Assembly: GCA_902786345.1 (NCBI GenBank)
Contig: CADACB010000004.1
Coordinates: 1 to 64,000 of the forward strand
Direction of reading: 5' to 3'
Length of the DNA: 64,000 bases
Source: an uncultured Ruminococcus sp.
GTDB lineage: Bacteria > Bacillota > Clostridia > Oscillospirales > Acutalibacteraceae
The position numbers were made by a program, and so were the translations under genes. This document shows positions 63,755-64,000 of the stretch, piece by piece. Below the pieces are notes generated by a model that worked only from the letters and a program-made list of their open reading frames with translations, was not told the origin of the DNA and made no database searches. The first letter of the stretch is position 1; each line of letters starts with the position of its first letter.

Positions 63755-63992
63755 TTTCTTTTTCCTTTCGTTTACAGCATTTGTTTTTTTCTTTTTTCTT
63801 TATATCAGCAGCCTGTTTTTTTCTTAATACAAGATTTTTGTCAAGATAGTAATATGTGCACGCTTTTTTCTTATTGCCGCTGTTATTACCTAAGCTGAGA
63901 TTGTCAAACTTAATCCCGTTTTTTGCGGGTGAGATAATAAAGCCGGAAATACATCCTGCAACAGCGCCTGCCAGAAATGATACGGCTGTCAT
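63741..63992 (-). CDS. Small membrane-anchored Lys-rich protein (partial?)
   Basis: An 83-residue frame with a hydrophobic start (VSFLAGAVAGCISGFIISPAK), similar to the glycine-rich helix of YtxH-type stress proteins, then a Lys/Cys-rich tail. It has no ribosome site within the remaining 8 bases and no upstream stop, so it may begin outside the window. Its stop overlaps the prmA start by 14 nt, so the two are translationally coupled. Confidence 0.6.
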   Translation of the reverse strand: MTAVSFLAGAVAGCISGFIISPAKNGIKFDNLSLGNNSGNKKKACTYYYLDKNLVLRKKQAADIKKKEKNKCCKRKEKENGLD

Positions 63993-64000
63993 AAGGCAAG

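Overview
The window looks like a chromosomal segment of a low-GC, anaerobic Firmicute of the Ruminococcus/Oscillospiraceae kind. This is an inference from the AT-rich intergenic DNA, strong AGGAGG-type ribosome binding sites, SAM-I and lysine riboswitches, small clostridial families (DUF6809-like, DUF4250, DHHW), YdjG/YdjI-like proteins and class C sortase pili. No rRNA, CRISPR array or phage module was seen. One tRNA (Leu, anticodon GAG) is present.

Layout. 1-2.1 kb: right end of a mobile element with a large serine recombinase, apparently inserted into a small DUF6809-like gene. 2.5-6.7 kb: tRNA-Leu, then a lysine riboswitch driving asd-dapA-dapB and a free-standing ACT-domain protein. 6.8-9.6 kb (minus): Nudix, DHHW-like membrane protein and Crp/Fnr regulator. 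9.7-12.5 kb: leuC-leuD and a YitT transporter-like protein. 12.7-15.7 kb: a BlaI/BlaR1-type pair with a palindromic operator and a very large extra C-terminal domain on the BlaR1 protein. 16-17.3 kb (minus): metK under a SAM-I riboswitch. 17.8-21.7 kb: ylxM-ffh-rpsP-khpA and rimM-trmD. 22-30.4 kb: ptsH (HPr), a YebC-type regulator, GH25 lysozyme, ABC-F ATPase, a degenerate HPr-like protein, mtaB, a Ser/Glu-rich lipoprotein and a DUF308 membrane protein.

30.4-36.2 kb (minus) is a membrane-associated cluster: two Tim44-like/zinc-ribbon proteins, an SPFH protein with zinc ribbons, a zinc-ribbon protein with a C-terminal anchor, a small signal-peptide/TM protein, a GNAT acetyltransferase and a two-TM protein. 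It resembles the Bacillus pspA-ydjGHI locus but has no PspA. 36.4-38.4 kb is a CapD/PglF-type sugar-nucleotide dehydratase, followed by DUF4250 and asnB. 41.3-47 kb holds a HAD phosphatase, a ybaK-sprT-rlmA-lipoprotein operon, fabV and an M23 peptidase whose Shine-Dalgarno site lies inside a hairpin. 47.3-50.6 kb (minus) is a lipoprotein-HAD-queH operon.

51-61 kb is a sortase-assembled pilus locus: a fibro-slime-domain tip protein, the major pilin (LPATG, with a DxDxDG calcium-type loop), two class C sortases, a basal or accessory pilin with an unusual VVTGE sorting motif, and an M15 carboxypeptidase nearby. The gap between tip and major pilin genes contains two long pairings in A-B-A'-B' order (pseudoknot or switch), and the gap between major pilin and first sortase contains a perfect 14-bp hairpin, so expression within the operon is probably tuned at the RNA level. 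61-64 kb (minus): Mrp ATPase, a membrane protein, prmA and a small membrane-anchored protein reaching the window edge.

The strongest candidates for something not yet described are the RNA structure at 54817-54876, the PspA-less SPFH/zinc-ribbon cluster, and the BlaR1 protein with its large unknown domain.
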